A stretch of DNA of 64,000 nt, from the NCBI RefSeq assembly GCF_014646155.1, contig NZ_BMMX01000005.1, forward strand, positions 1 through 64,000, read 5' to 3'. This DNA is from Mangrovihabitans endophyticus (GTDB taxonomy: Bacteria > Actinomycetota > Actinomycetes > Mycobacteriales > Micromonosporaceae). Below are positions 7,426-17,900 of this stretch, one piece after another; within the stretch, counting starts at the first letter, position 1, and each line of letters starts with the position of its first letter. A model generated the notes under the pieces. That model did no database searches, was not told where the DNA came from, and worked only from the letters and a program-made list of their open reading frames with translations. Made by a program: the position numbers and the translations under genes.

Positions 7426-8316
7426 TCACAGGCCGATGATCACGTCGCCGCCGAGGCGTCCGTGCTCGGGCCGTCGCGTCACCGTGCCCGCGTCGATGAG
7501 CGTGTGCAGCACCCGGGTGGCGTCGGCGGCCCGATACACGGTCTCGGTGAGCGCGAACGTGCGCAGGTCGGTCACCGTGGCCTCGCCGATCCGGCCGAGG
7601 TGGGCCAGGATCTCGCGGCGCAGCGGACCCGGGTGCGGGGTGAGTGAGATGTCGATCAGGTGCCGTTCCGGATCGCCGGGGTCGCGGTAACGCACGCCGG
7701 CGAATTCGTCGACCGCCCACAGCGTGTCCTTGAAGGCGGCCAGGCTGCGGCCCAGCGCGGTGGCGTAGGCCAGGACCGGTCCGGGTTCCTCACCGGTGGC
7801 CAGTTCGATGGCGGTGACCAGCGGAAACCCCGCTTCGCGCAGCAGGCTCCCGGTGCTGGCGGCGGGGAGCACCGCGAGCACCTCCGCAGCCTTGCCGCCG
7901 GCGAGCGCGCCGAGGGTGCCGGCCGCGGGCGGGTACGCGGCGGTGGAGGCGTCCAGGTAGGCCAGGCGCGGCGCTCGCGTGTCCCCGGTGGCCCGCAGCG
8001 CCGCCGGGAGCCGGGCGTCGGTTCCGCCGGGTACCGTGTGCACGACGAGCCCGGGGGCGTCACAGCCGGGCACGCCGGACAGCCGGCGACCGACCTCGGC
8101 GACGTCGTCCCCGAGGGCCAGCATCACCAGTTCGCGCCCGCGGACCAGGTCGGACTGCTCGGCGAACACCCGCAGGGCGGCCTCCGCGGCGGTGCCGCCG
8201 TCCGCGTCGGCGTACCCGTGCACGTACACGGCGGTGCGTCCGCGGTGCAGCGCCGCCGGAACCCATGCCTGCAGATGGCGGATCAGCACCTCGCGGGTCA
8301 GGTCTCGGACGGTCAT
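7426..8316 (-). CDS. hypothetical protein with C-terminal winged-helix-like segment
   Basis: The 296-residue protein begins MTVRDLTREVLIRHLQAWVP, then TAVYVHGYADADGG, a central alternating helix/strand region and the segment YRDPGDPERHLIDISLTP. The end, LRREILAHLGRIGEATVTDL followed by LIDAGTVTRRPEHGRLGG, looks like a winged helix. The Y-x-x-G-Y-A-D start is faintly like the Y-I-D-G-F-A-G motif of three-Cys-motif partner (TcmP) methyltransferase-like proteins, but the similarity is too weak for a call. The start ATG at 8316 was chosen over 8352 because conserved-looking sequence begins there. It converges on the preceding small gene with almost no gap. Confidence 0.6.
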   Translation of the reverse strand: MTVRDLTREVLIRHLQAWVPAALHRGRTAVYVHGYADADGGTAAEAALRVFAEQSDLVRGRELVMLALGDDVAEVGRRLSGVPGCDAPGLVVHTVPGGTDARLPAALRATGDTRAPRLAYLDASTAAYPPAAGTLGALAGGKAAEVLAVLPAASTGSLLREAGFPLVTAIELATGEEPGPVLAYATALGRSLAAFKDTLWAVDEFAGVRYRDPGDPERHLIDISLTPHPGPLRREILAHLGRIGEATVTDLRTFALTETVYRAADATRVLHTLIDAGTVTRRPEHGRLGGDVIIGL

Positions 8317-8398
8317 GCCTTGAGTTTCTACCCGCCGTGGTCGCGCAGGCATAACCCCGGGCTCACGGTCTTGTACCTAACGTGGCCGACCGAGCACT

Positions 8399-9940
8399 AT
8401 GAGGCACGTGGCCCCACCCATCGCCGAACTCACCGCCCGAGCCCAGACGCTGTCGTCTGCCGGCGACCTTCAGGCCGCCCGGGAGATTCTCACCGGCGCG
8501 TTGGACCCGCGCCGGGTCGACCCGCAACACGCGTCACCCGATCTGGCTACCGCGGCGGCGTTGCTCGCCCGCATCCTGGTCGGACTGGGCGACTCGCACG
8601 CGGCGCGGTCCTGGGCCGGGTTCGCGCACGCCGCCGAGGACCGGCTGCACGGTCCCCAGGATGAGCGCACGCTTGCCGCGGCGGCGCTGCACGCGGCGGT
8701 GCTGCACCGCGTCGGCAACCACGGCCGCGCCGCGCAGCTCTACCACGACCTGGTCGGCTCGCTGGCCACGAAGGACGGCCCGAACTCGCCGCGGGTGCTG
8801 GCGGCGGAGGCGGACCTGGCGACCGCGGAACACGCGGCCGGCCACTGCACGGCGGCCCGCGCCCGGCTCGCCGACGCCTGGCAGCGCTACCGCTCGGTGC
8901 ACGGCGACGCCGCGCCGGCCGGGATCAAGATGCTGGCCCGGCTCGGCGCGATGGAGCGCGAGTGCGGGCGCTTCGCGGAGTCCACCGAGCATCTCAGCCT
9001 GGTGCAGGAGTTGTGCGCACGCTATCTGCCCGCCGACCATCCGCTCGCCCGCCAGGCCGCGTCGCTGGCCGCGGCGCCCCCGTCCGGGCGGCACACCTGC
9101 GGGCGCGTGATGCAGTCCAGCGGGCCGGACACCGACCCGGGCCCCGCCGCCGGTCCGGTCCCCGCGCCCGCGGGCCCGCGCCACCCGGAGCGCGCCGTTC
9201 CCGATCAGGCGGCCTCGCCGCAGGCCGGGCCGGATTTCTCGGACCCGCCGCCGGACGACCGCATCACCGACCCCAACGGGTCGGTGTACCAGGCGCCGAT
9301 GTACCTCCATCAGATGCAGACGGCGCCGGGCACCCGCAACGGCGGCCGGCACGCCCGCGTCGACACCCCGCTGCCCGCGCCGGGGCAGCGCGCCGAATAC
9401 ACCCGGGACGGGCGGCGCGTGCCGGCCGGCAGCGCCCCGGTCGAGACCCCGCAACGACGTCTCCCGGTGCCGGTGCGCCGACCCGAACGCCGGCCCGGCA
9501 ACCCGTACGTGCTGATCGCGGCCGTGGTCGCGGGCATCGCGGTGGCCGCCGTGGTGGTGGTCCTGACGTTGCCCCGCGCGGTCGGCCAGTCCGGCGCCCC
9601 GGCGACCACCCCCGCATCGTCAGCGCCCGCGTCCCCGCCGGTGGTGATCACCCCCACCTCCGGGGCGCCCGATGGCGCCGCGCCGACCGCGGTGAAGCTG
9701 CGCGACAACCACGACAGCGTCTCGTTGACCTGGGGGTATCCGGACGACTCCGAAGGGCCGGTGCTGATCTCCGGCGGCCGGGTGGGCCAGGAGCAGCGGG
9801 CCTTCCAGCAACTGCCGGCGGGCACCACCAACTATGTCGTGTACGGCCTCAACGAGGCGGAGAACTACTGCTTCACGGTCGCCGTGGTCTACACCACCGA
9901 CCGGGTGGCCACGTCGAAGCAGGTCTGCACACACCGCTGA
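8399..9940 (+). CDS. TPR protein with single membrane helix and extracellular Fn3-like domain
   Basis: The 513-residue protein has three parts. Residues 1-225 are helical tetratricopeptide-like repeats (AGDLQAAREILTGALDP, HAARSWAGFAHAAEDRLHG, HGRAAQLYHDLVGSLATKDG). Residues 226-365 are Pro/Ala-rich and probably disordered. A membrane helix lies at about 369-391 (YVLIAAVVAGIAVAAVVVVL), followed by a Pro/Ser/Thr linker and a fibronectin type III-like domain at about 425-513 (SVSLTWGYPDDSEGP, AENYCFTVAVVYTTDR). By orientation the TPR part is cytosolic and the Fn3 part outside. It may couple protein binding inside to the envelope. Partners are not evident. GTG at 8408 is an alternative start. Confidence 0.75.
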   Translation: MRHVAPPIAELTARAQTLSSAGDLQAAREILTGALDPRRVDPQHASPDLATAAALLARILVGLGDSHAARSWAGFAHAAEDRLHGPQDERTLAAAALHAAVLHRVGNHGRAAQLYHDLVGSLATKDGPNSPRVLAAEADLATAEHAAGHCTAARARLADAWQRYRSVHGDAAPAGIKMLARLGAMERECGRFAESTEHLSLVQELCARYLPADHPLARQAASLAAAPPSGRHTCGRVMQSSGPDTDPGPAAGPVPAPAGPRHPERAVPDQAASPQAGPDFSDPPPDDRITDPNGSVYQAPMYLHQMQTAPGTRNGGRHARVDTPLPAPGQRAEYTRDGRRVPAGSAPVETPQRRLPVPVRRPERRPGNPYVLIAAVVAGIAVAAVVVVLTLPRAVGQSGAPATTPASSAPASPPVVITPTSGAPDGAAPTAVKLRDNHDSVSLTWGYPDDSEGPVLISGGRVGQEQRAFQQLPAGTTNYVVYGLNEAENYCFTVAVVYTTDRVATSKQVCTHR

Positions 9941-9956
9941 GGCGACGGGCCCGGGT

Positions 9957-10877
9957 TCAGCCCAGCAACAGCGCGGTCAGCAGCAGCACCGGCACGCAAC
10001 CCACCGTGGACAGGAACGTGGCATCCCGCACCAGCGTCAGCCCGGCACCGAAGCGCTGCGCGAACAGGAACACGTTCTGCGCGGTGGGCAGCGCGGCAAG
10101 CACGGTGACCGCGTACCGGATCTGCGGCGGCAGGCCCAGCGCGAGGGCCAGGGTCAGCGCCACCACCGGCATGACGACGATCTTCAGGATCACGGCCGCG
10201 ATGGTCGGCACCCGGTCGTGGCGCGCGGCGAGCACCCGCCGCCCGGACAGCGACATGCCGAAGGCGATCAGCACCACCGGCACCGCCGCGGCGCCGATGG
10301 TGGCCACCGGCCGCGCGACGATCGCGGGCACATGCAGGCCGAACGCGGAGACCAGCACGCCCAGGGCGACGGCGATCACCAGGGGATTGCGCAGCGGCGC
10401 CGCCAGGATGGCACGCGGGGACACCCGGCCGGTGGTGGCGGCCTCCAGCAACGCCAGCACCAGCGGGGTGATGATCAGCACCTGGAGCACGATGATCGGT
10501 ACGGCCAGGGTGGCGTCACCCAGCACGTACGTGGCGACCGGGATGCCGATGTTGTTGGCGTTGACATAGCCGGCGGCCAGCGCCCCGGTGACGGTCGCCC
10601 CGGGCGTGCGCTCGCCGGGCGCCAGCCACGACACCAGCACGTGCGAGCCGAAGCAGATGCCGGCCGCCGCGGCGGACACCAGCAGCGGCTCGCTGAGCAG
10701 CAGGTGCAGATCCGCGCCGGCGGCGGCGGTGAACAGCAGGCACGGCGACAGCACCGTGTAGGCCAGGCCGCCGAGCACCGCCTGGGCGTCGTCCGGCAGG
10801 CCGCTCCAGCGGCGCGCCGCCCAGCCGGCCAGCACGATGGCACCGATGAGCACGAACCCGGACAGCGCGGAAGTCAC
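9957..10877 (-). CDS. AEC-family (auxin efflux carrier-like) transporter
   Basis: This 306-residue protein has about ten membrane helices with the AEC pattern: five helices, the conserved break NANNIGIPVATYVLGD, a central loop and five further helices (for example PAIVARPVATIGAAAVPVVLIAFGMSL). Bacterial AEC members carry small carboxylates such as malate or malonate, and some act as general exporters. The substrate cannot be told here. It converges on the TPR gene with a 16-base gap and diverges from the CorA gene, with about 60 bases for both promoters. Confidence 0.85.
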   Translation of the reverse strand: MTSALSGFVLIGAIVLAGWAARRWSGLPDDAQAVLGGLAYTVLSPCLLFTAAAGADLHLLLSEPLLVSAAAAGICFGSHVLVSWLAPGERTPGATVTGALAAGYVNANNIGIPVATYVLGDATLAVPIIVLQVLIITPLVLALLEAATTGRVSPRAILAAPLRNPLVIAVALGVLVSAFGLHVPAIVARPVATIGAAAVPVVLIAFGMSLSGRRVLAARHDRVPTIAAVILKIVVMPVVALTLALALGLPPQIRYAVTVLAALPTAQNVFLFAQRFGAGLTLVRDATFLSTVGCVPVLLLTALLLG

Positions 10878-10939
10878 CGGGCCCCCGTTCGCGGCCGGGA
10901 GCAGGGATGACCGGGCGGACCTTGGGGCATAGTGACGGC

Positions 10940-11935
10940 GTGGAACCTGTATGCCCGACGCACACCCGTCTCTACGAGGGCGGCAAGGTCATCGCGGAGA
11001 ACTTCGCCACCGACCAGATCGCCGGCCTGCTGAAGGACAATCCGGACGCGGTTCTGTGGCTGGACCTGTACGACCCGGACGAGAACGGGTTGCGCGCGGT
11101 CCAGGAGGAGTTCGGGCTGCACCCGCTGGCCGTCGAGGACGCGGTGCATGACCACCAGCGTCCGAAGCTGGACCGTTATCCCGATCACCTCTTCATGAAC
11201 GTGTACGAGGTCCGCGTGCGGACCGACGGGCCGGTGCCCAGCATGCAGCAGACCGAGATCAGCGCGTTCATCACGTCCCGCGCGCTGATCACGGTGCACA
11301 AGTCGCCGGGCGACCTGGAGGCGCTGATGCGCCGCTGGGACGCGGACATCGAGCTCAGCGCCACCAGCGGCGTCGGCTTCCTGGTCTACGGCATGCTCGA
11401 CGTGGTGGTCGACGGCCAGTACGACGCGGCTCGCAGCCTGGACGAGGCGATGGACGCCACCGAGGACGACATGCTCGACGAGGGCGGCGCGCCCCGGCCG
11501 GTCCGCATGTACGGGTTCGGGCTGCGCAAGACGCTCGCCGCCCTGCGCCGGCCGGTGGAACCCATGGCGGATCTGATCGCTCAGATGCTGCGGCCGGACA
11601 CCGGGCTGGTGGATGAGAGCCTCACGCCGTACTTCCGGGACGTGGACGACCACGCCCGGCGCGCGACCGAAACCATCGACGGCGCCCGCGACCGGATCAA
11701 CGGGCTGCTCGACGCGGACCTCAACGAGCAGAGCAACGCGCTCAACGTGGTGACCCGCAAGCTCGCCGCCTGGGCCGCGATTATCGCCGTACCGACCGCG
11801 CTGACCGGATTCTTCGGCCAGAACCTGCCCTACTGGGGATACGGGACCACGACCGGCTTCGTGGTCAGCCTGGCGCTCATCCTGGTCTCGGCCGGCATCC
11901 TCTACGCGTACCTGAAACGCCGCGGCTGGCTCTGA
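10940..11935 (+). CDS. corA: CorA-family divalent metal ion transporter
   Basis: The 331-residue protein has the long cytosolic N-terminal domain of CorA (LWLDLYDPDENGL, FGLHPLAVEDAVHDHQRPKLDRY) and two C-terminal membrane helices (about 270-290 and 305-325). The conserved loop after the first helix is FFGQN instead of the classical GMN; this GxN variant is common in actinobacterial relatives. CorA forms pentamers that admit Mg2+ and sometimes Co2+ or Ni2+. The GTG at 10940 was chosen because the first 11 codons of the longer frame (from 10907) overlap the promoter region between this and the divergent AEC gene. The ending LKRRGWL is typical of the family. Confidence 0.88.
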   Translation: MEPVCPTHTRLYEGGKVIAENFATDQIAGLLKDNPDAVLWLDLYDPDENGLRAVQEEFGLHPLAVEDAVHDHQRPKLDRYPDHLFMNVYEVRVRTDGPVPSMQQTEISAFITSRALITVHKSPGDLEALMRRWDADIELSATSGVGFLVYGMLDVVVDGQYDAARSLDEAMDATEDDMLDEGGAPRPVRMYGFGLRKTLAALRRPVEPMADLIAQMLRPDTGLVDESLTPYFRDVDDHARRATETIDGARDRINGLLDADLNEQSNALNVVTRKLAAWAAIIAVPTALTGFFGQNLPYWGYGTTTGFVVSLALILVSAGILYAYLKRRGWL

Positions 11936-11992
11936 GCCGGGCCGTCCGCCGACGGTGTAACGTGCCACACCGATCATGGTGGGGGTGGCCGT

Positions 11993-14983
11993 ATGTTCGC
12001 GCTGATCCTCGGCGCGGCGCGGACCCGCACCGCCCAGGTGTCCGCGGTGCTGGCGCTGACCGCGCTGGTGGCGGTGGCCGCGGCCGCCGGGCCGTGGTAC
12101 AGCGAGGCCGCCGGTGAGCGGGCCGCCGCCGCGGACGTCCGGGGCGCACCCGCCGAGCAGCGCACGCTGTCGGTGCGCCGGGTCGCGGACACCGACGGCG
12201 ATCCCCGCGCGGCGCTTGACGCCTTCGCCACGGCGGCCACCACCAACCTGCCGGTCGACGGTTCGGCTCCGGCGCTGGGCATGACCCTGGCGATGACGGT
12301 GCCGCACGGCGTGCAGGCCCCGGCCATCGCGGTGAGCTACCGCGCGGGGTTCTGCGACCATGCGCAACTCGACGGGCGATGCCCCGCCGCGGCCGGCGAG
12401 GTGGCCCTGGAGCGTGCGGCGGCGCAGCAACTGGACCTCGTGGCCGGGGACACCATGACGGTCCGGTCGGCGCCCGGCACGGAACCGCTGCGGCTGCGCG
12501 TGGTGGCGCTGTACCGCATCGCCGATCCCTCCGGCGCGTACTGGAGCGACAAGCTGTTCCGGGCCGACGACGGCTTCGAGCCGCTGTTCACCCCGCTGGA
12601 CACCTTTGCGCGCCGTCCGCTGTGGCAGCCCACCCTCGCGTACGACACGGTGGTGCCGCAGGCCCGGCTGCGCGAGGGGGTGCGGACGCTGAGCGCGGCG
12701 CTGGCCGAGGCGGACCGTCGCCTGCGCGCGCAGGACCTGCAACTGGTCGACGCGACGGGTGACCTGCTGGCGACCATCGCCCGGGACCGGGCGGCGATCC
12801 GGCGCAGCGTGCTGGTGGCGCTGGGCCAGGTGCTGCTGCTGGGCTGGTTCGCGATCGCCCTCGCCACCCGGTACACCGGGCGGGACCGCCGCGCCGACAC
12901 GGCGTTGCTCAAACTGCGCGGGGTGGGACGGCCGGCGATGCTGCGGCTGATCCTGGGCCAGCACCTGCTTCCGATGATCGGCGGCTTGCTGCTCGGGCTG
13001 CCGCTGGGAGCCCTGATCGTGCGCCTGCTGGCCGGGCCGGTGTCCGACGGCGCCCGCGCGACGGTGCTGGCCTGGTCGGCCGCGACGGCCGGCGCGGTGC
13101 TGGCCGGTGGCCTGCTGGTGGTGACCGCGGTGGAAGGGCTGGCGTTGCGGCTGAGCGTGGCCACCCTGCTGCGCCGGGTCACGGTGGGCCGCCGCGACTG
13201 GCGGGCCGACCTGATCGACCTGACCCTGCTGGCGCTCGCCGCGGCGGCCACCTACCAGGCCCGCTCCGGCGGCGCCGACTCCGGTGTCGGGCTGATCGCG
13301 CCGGGCCTGGTCGCGCTCGCCGTCGCGGTCCTGCTGGCACGGGTGCTGTCCCGGGTCGCCGATGCGGTGGGCGGGGCGGCGCTGCGGGCCGGGCGGCTGC
13401 GCGCCGGACTGGTCGCCGTGCACGTCTCCCGCCAGCCCGGTACCGACCGCGTCTTCGCCTTCGTCACCACCGTGGTCGCGGTGTTCGTGACGGCCGCCGG
13501 AGGCTGGGCCGCGGCGCGCACCTCGCGTGTCGACCGGGCGGCGGTGGAGCTGGGCGCGTCGCGAGTGCTGACCGTGCAGGCGGACAACCGCACCGTGCTG
13601 GAGGACGCGGTCCGCCGCGCCGACCCCGCCGGGCGGTTCGCCATGGCCGCGGTGGTGGACGGGTCCAGCGACCCGCCGGTGCTGGCGGTGGACACTTCCC
13701 GGCTGGCCGCGGTGGCTCGCTGGCGTCCCGAGTACGGGCCGGTAGACGCGCTGCCGGCGGCGACCCGGGCGGCCCGTCCCGTGCACACGCCGCCGGTGGT
13801 CACCGGGCGCGCTCTGGTGCTGGGCGTGCGCAACGACTCCGACGCGCCGGTCACGCTCGCTGCGGTCCTGCAGAACGAGGGCGACGGCACCCGCGTCACC
13901 GCCGTGTTCGGTGCGGTCCCGCCGGGGGAGCACCGGGTATCCACCCCGGTGCCGGTGTGCGGGGGCGGGCCGGGCTGTCGCCTGGTCGGGTTCACCATGT
14001 CCGGCTCCGGCACCGAGGTCCGGTTGTCGTCTCTGGCCCAGCGGGACCCGGCCGGCGAGCTGCTGGACGGGGCCGCCTTCGGCGACATCATCCGATGGCG
14101 GCCGAGCGTGAACGGCGCCGCGCTGGACGTCTCGGTGGCCGGCCGCAGCCTGCGCCTGCGTACCGACGTGCGGGCGCGCGAATACGGCACGGCGACCGGT
14201 GACGTGTACGCCCGCGCGGCCCCGCTGCCGGTGCCCGTGGTGCTTGCCGGCGCGCCGCCGGAGACCTGGCGGTTCACCGACCCGGCGCTGTTCGCGGTCG
14301 GCCCCGGCCTGACCCCGGTCCGGGTGGCCGGCACCGCGTCGGTGCTGCCGGTGCTCGGCGCCACCGGTGTGCTGGTGGACCTGGACACCGCACGTCTGCT
14401 GGCGGCCGGCGCGGAGACCGGCGGCACGTTCCAGGTGTGGCTCGCCGCCGACGCGCCGCCGTCGGTCGTGGACGCCCTGACGACGAACGGCCTCACGGTG
14501 GCCGCCGACCAGACCGTCGCCGCCCGCGCCGCCCGGCTCGGCGTGCAAGGCCCGGCCGCCGCGGTCGAGTACGCGCTGCTGGCGGCGGGCCTGGCGCTGC
14601 TGCTGGCCGCCGCGGCGGTGGCGGTGGTGGCCGCGGTGGACCGGGAACCGCAACTCGCCCGGCTGGCCGCCCTGCGGACCCAGGGGCTGTCCCGGCGTGT
14701 CGCGGCGACGGCCGGGTATGCCGGACCGGCCGTCCTGATCGTCACCGCCTGGCTGGGTGGGCTGCTCGCGGCGGTGGCGGCAGGGGCGGCGGCGCAGGTG
14801 CGCACGGCGCCGTTCACCGACGGCTGGCGGATCGTCATCCCGCCCGATCCGCTGGGCGGCGGCGCCTTCGCCGCGGCGGCGGTGATCGCGCTGGCCGTGC
14901 TCGCCCCCACGGCGTGGCTGGCGGCGCGTCCGCTGATCCGTCGGCTGTCCGGGCGCGGCGCCGGCGCGGAGGGCGGGGCATGA
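11993..14983 (+). CDS. ABC transporter permease, FtsX-like, large
   Basis: This 996-residue membrane protein begins with one membrane helix after a short basic start, then an extracellular region to about residue 270. A first FtsX core follows (helices near 278-300, 320-350, 360-390 and more to about 490), then a second extracellular domain to about 850 and three terminal helices (LLAAGLALLLAAAAVAVVAAV; LIVTAWLGGLLAAVAAGAA; AAAVIALAVLAPTAWL). This is the MacB/FtsX-type permease arrangement used for lipoprotein or peptide export or for signalling to cell-wall hydrolases. GGGGGTGG precedes the ATG. Its stop overlaps the next start (ATGA), so it is translationally coupled to a second permease and an ATPase. 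Confidence 0.85.
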   Translation: MFALILGAARTRTAQVSAVLALTALVAVAAAAGPWYSEAAGERAAAADVRGAPAEQRTLSVRRVADTDGDPRAALDAFATAATTNLPVDGSAPALGMTLAMTVPHGVQAPAIAVSYRAGFCDHAQLDGRCPAAAGEVALERAAAQQLDLVAGDTMTVRSAPGTEPLRLRVVALYRIADPSGAYWSDKLFRADDGFEPLFTPLDTFARRPLWQPTLAYDTVVPQARLREGVRTLSAALAEADRRLRAQDLQLVDATGDLLATIARDRAAIRRSVLVALGQVLLLGWFAIALATRYTGRDRRADTALLKLRGVGRPAMLRLILGQHLLPMIGGLLLGLPLGALIVRLLAGPVSDGARATVLAWSAATAGAVLAGGLLVVTAVEGLALRLSVATLLRRVTVGRRDWRADLIDLTLLALAAAATYQARSGGADSGVGLIAPGLVALAVAVLLARVLSRVADAVGGAALRAGRLRAGLVAVHVSRQPGTDRVFAFVTTVVAVFVTAAGGWAAARTSRVDRAAVELGASRVLTVQADNRTVLEDAVRRADPAGRFAMAAVVDGSSDPPVLAVDTSRLAAVARWRPEYGPVDALPAATRAARPVHTPPVVTGRALVLGVRNDSDAPVTLAAVLQNEGDGTRVTAVFGAVPPGEHRVSTPVPVCGGGPGCRLVGFTMSGSGTEVRLSSLAQRDPAGELLDGAAFGDIIRWRPSVNGAALDVSVAGRSLRLRTDVRAREYGTATGDVYARAAPLPVPVVLAGAPPETWRFTDPALFAVGPGLTPVRVAGTASVLPVLGATGVLVDLDTARLLAAGAETGGTFQVWLAADAPPSVVDALTTNGLTVAADQTVAARAARLGVQGPAAAVEYALLAAGLALLLAAAAVAVVAAVDREPQLARLAALRTQGLSRRVAATAGYAGPAVLIVTAWLGGLLAAVAAGAAAQVRTAPFTDGWRIVIPPDPLGGGAFAAAAVIALAVLAPTAWLAARPLIRRLSGRGAGAEGGA

Positions 14984-17900
14984 TCCGCATCGTTGCGATC
15001 ATGATGTGGCACCGGCGCGGGCAGGCCGTCACGCTGGCGCTGCTGTCGCTGCTCGCGGTGGCCGCCGCGGTCGCCGCGCCGGCATACGTGCGGGCCGCCG
15101 ACCGGGCCGTCGCGGCCGGGCAAGTGGCCACCGCCACCCCGGCGGAGCGGGCGCTCACCGTGTCCGCCACGCAGAACCAGCGCTCCGGCGAGCAGGAGGC
15201 ATTCGGCTTCGACGACATCGCGGGTGCCCTGCTCGACCTGCCCGGCTTCAGCTACGTGTATGCCGCGGAGTACCCCACCGTCGGCATCGAACCGACCGCG
15301 ATGGTGCGGTCCCGCTTCGTCTACCGGCAGGACGCTTGCGCCCACCTGCGCATGGCCACCGGCCGGTGCATGATCGGCGAGGGTGAAGTGGTGATCGGCG
15401 TGCGGGCCGCCGGGCGGCTGTCGCTGACCGCGGGCGACCCGATCACGCTGACCGCGGCGCGGTTCAACCCGGACCCGCGGCATCCCGGATTCCTGACCGA
15501 CGGCAAGCCGCGTGACCTCACCGTGGTGGGCACCTACCGGGTGAGTGACCCGCAGGACACGTACTGGGGCGCGCACGGATATTTCGCCCGGGACGCCGGC
15601 GACCGGCCCGGCGAGCCGGTGTTCGCCGACGCGGCCACCCTGCAGGCCATGGACCACGGCAGCACCGACGTGTCGGTGGACGGGTTCGCCGGGTCCGCCG
15701 CGCTGGCGGTGGACCACCTGGGCGCACTGCGCACGCAACTGACGGGCGTCGGCGACCAGGCGGGCGACCTGGGCGCCGGACTGGTCGTGCGGACCCGCAT
15801 CCCGCAGATGCTGGACCGCATCGACGCGGGCCGCGCCGCCGCTCGCCTGATCGTCCCGGTGCTTGCCGTGCCCCTGGTACTGCTCGCCTGCCTGAGCATC
15901 TTCCTCGCGGTGGGATACAGCACGCAGGGCCGGCGTCCCGAGCTGGCGGTGGTCGCGTTGCGCGGCGCCCGCCGGTGGCACCGCTGGTGGCTGGCCTGCG
16001 GCGAAAGCCTGTTCGCCATCGGCGCGGGCGCGGTCGCCGGATGCCTGGCGGGTCAACTGCTGGTGGACGCGGTGGCGGCGTGGCGCTTTCCGGGCGTGGG
16101 CGTGGACGCCGGGATCGCGCCGCTGCGCAACGCGCCGCCCGCGTTGCTGGCCGCGGTCGCCGCCGCGCTGCTCGCGCAACGCCGGCAGATCGCGAGCCCG
16201 GTCGCCGACCTGCTGCGCCGCACCGTGCTGGCGGCCGGCGGCGGGCGCGCGCTGGCGGTCGAGGCGGCGGTGGCGCTGGTGGCCGTGGTGACCGGCCTGC
16301 AACCGCTGCTGTCCGGCGGGTCGCTCACCGGGGTGGGCATGTTCGCGGCAGGTTTCGTGATGCTGGCCCTCGCGCTGATCTTCGCGCGGCTGGTCACCCT
16401 GGCGATCACCCGAGTCGCCGGCCGGGCGCTGATCCGCGGCCGGCTCGGCCTGGCGCTGGCCGCCTTCCCCCTGTCCCGGCGGCCGGGTGCGGCCCGGCTG
16501 TGTGCGCTGCTGGTGGCCGCCGTGGCGGTCGCCGGGTATGCCGCCTGCGCGGTGGACGTGGCGGCGCGCGGCCGGCGGGTGGTGGCCGAATTGGGCACCG
16601 GCGCCGACCGGGTGCTCACCATGGAACCGGTGGGCCGGCAGCAACTGCTCTCCGCGGTGCGCGGCGCCGACCCCGGCGGCCGGTACGCGATGGCCGTGGT
16701 GCCGCTGCCTCCGGTGGGCGCCGGTGAACCGTCGGCGGGGCTGGCGGTGGACTCGACACGGCTGGCCGCCGTCGCGCACTGGGCGCCCGGCGGGGACCCG
16801 GCCGGGGCCACCGCGCGGGCGCTGCGCCCGGCCACGCCCGCCCCGGTGGTGATCCCCGGGCGGGACGTCACGGCCGACATCACCGCCACCGGCCTGCAGC
16901 CGGACAAGCCGGTGCGGCTGTCGCTGGTGTTGTCCTCGGTGACCGGCTTGGGCGACACCATCGTCCACTTCGGAGACCTGCGCTCCGGACCCTGGACCTA
17001 TCAGCAACGGGTGCCGGTGTGCCGGCAGGGCTGCCGGCTGAACGCGGTGGCGCTGACCACCGGCATCGGCGTGGCCGGCGTCAGCGGCGAGGTGGTGCTG
17101 CACGGGCTGCGCAGCGTCAACCCGGTGCGGCCGGCGCTGTCCGCCGCGGCGCTGGCCGACACGGGCCGCTGGCGGCTGAACGCCTACGGCAGGCTCACCA
17201 CCGCCCCGGACGGGCTGCGCATCGCGCTGAACGCGCCGAACGGACTGGGCGACGGCGCGTTCGTGCAACCCGTGGACACCCCGTGGCCACTGCCGGTGGC
17301 GTGGTCCGGCGACGCGGGGGAGCGCATCGCCGGTTTCGACGGCGGTGACGTGCCGGCCACCACGGTGGCGCACCCGGCGGTGGTGCCCGTGTCGGGGCTC
17401 GGGTCCGCCCTAGTCGACATGGAATATCTGGACCGGGTCTCCACCGACGCCTCGGCCGTCGACGACCCGCAGGTGTGGCTGGCGGCGGGCGCCCCGCCGG
17501 GCATCGTCGACGCGCTGGCCGGCCGCGGTCTGGTGGTGGTCCGGGACGTGCGCGCCGACCACGTCCGCGATCAGTTGGATCGGCAGGGCCCGGCGATCGC
17601 GCTCTGGTTCGCCGTGCTGGCCGCGGTGCTGGCGACCGCGCTCGCGGCGGGCGCGCTGATCCTCGCCGCGAGCGTCGACCGGGCCCGGCATGTGGCGGAC
17701 CTGCGTGCGTTGCGTGCCCAGGGACTGCCGCGTCCGCCGGTGCGCCGGGCCACCCTCGGGACCTACCCGGCGCTTGTCGTGGTGGCCACCGTGCTGGGCC
17801 TGGCCACCGCGCTGGCCGGGTGGGGGCTGACCGGCTGGGCGTTGCCGCTGGCCGGCCTGGACCCGCCGCCGCTGCCGTTGCCCGGATGGCCGCAGCCGCC

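Noticed and set aside
7426..8316. Three-Cys-motif partner (TcmP) protein
   Set aside because: Only the first Y-x-x-G-Y-A-D words are reminiscent; the rest does not match and no methyltransferase motif is visible.
10874..14653. Minus-strand open frame of 1259 codons
   Set aside because: It is the antisense shadow of CorA and the first FtsX permease: Arg/His/Gln-rich, without domain motifs, typical of high-GC third-position bias.
13252..17373. Minus-strand open frame of 1373 codons
   Set aside because: Antisense shadow of the two permeases, with repeated Ser/Arg/Ala composition and no recognisable fold.
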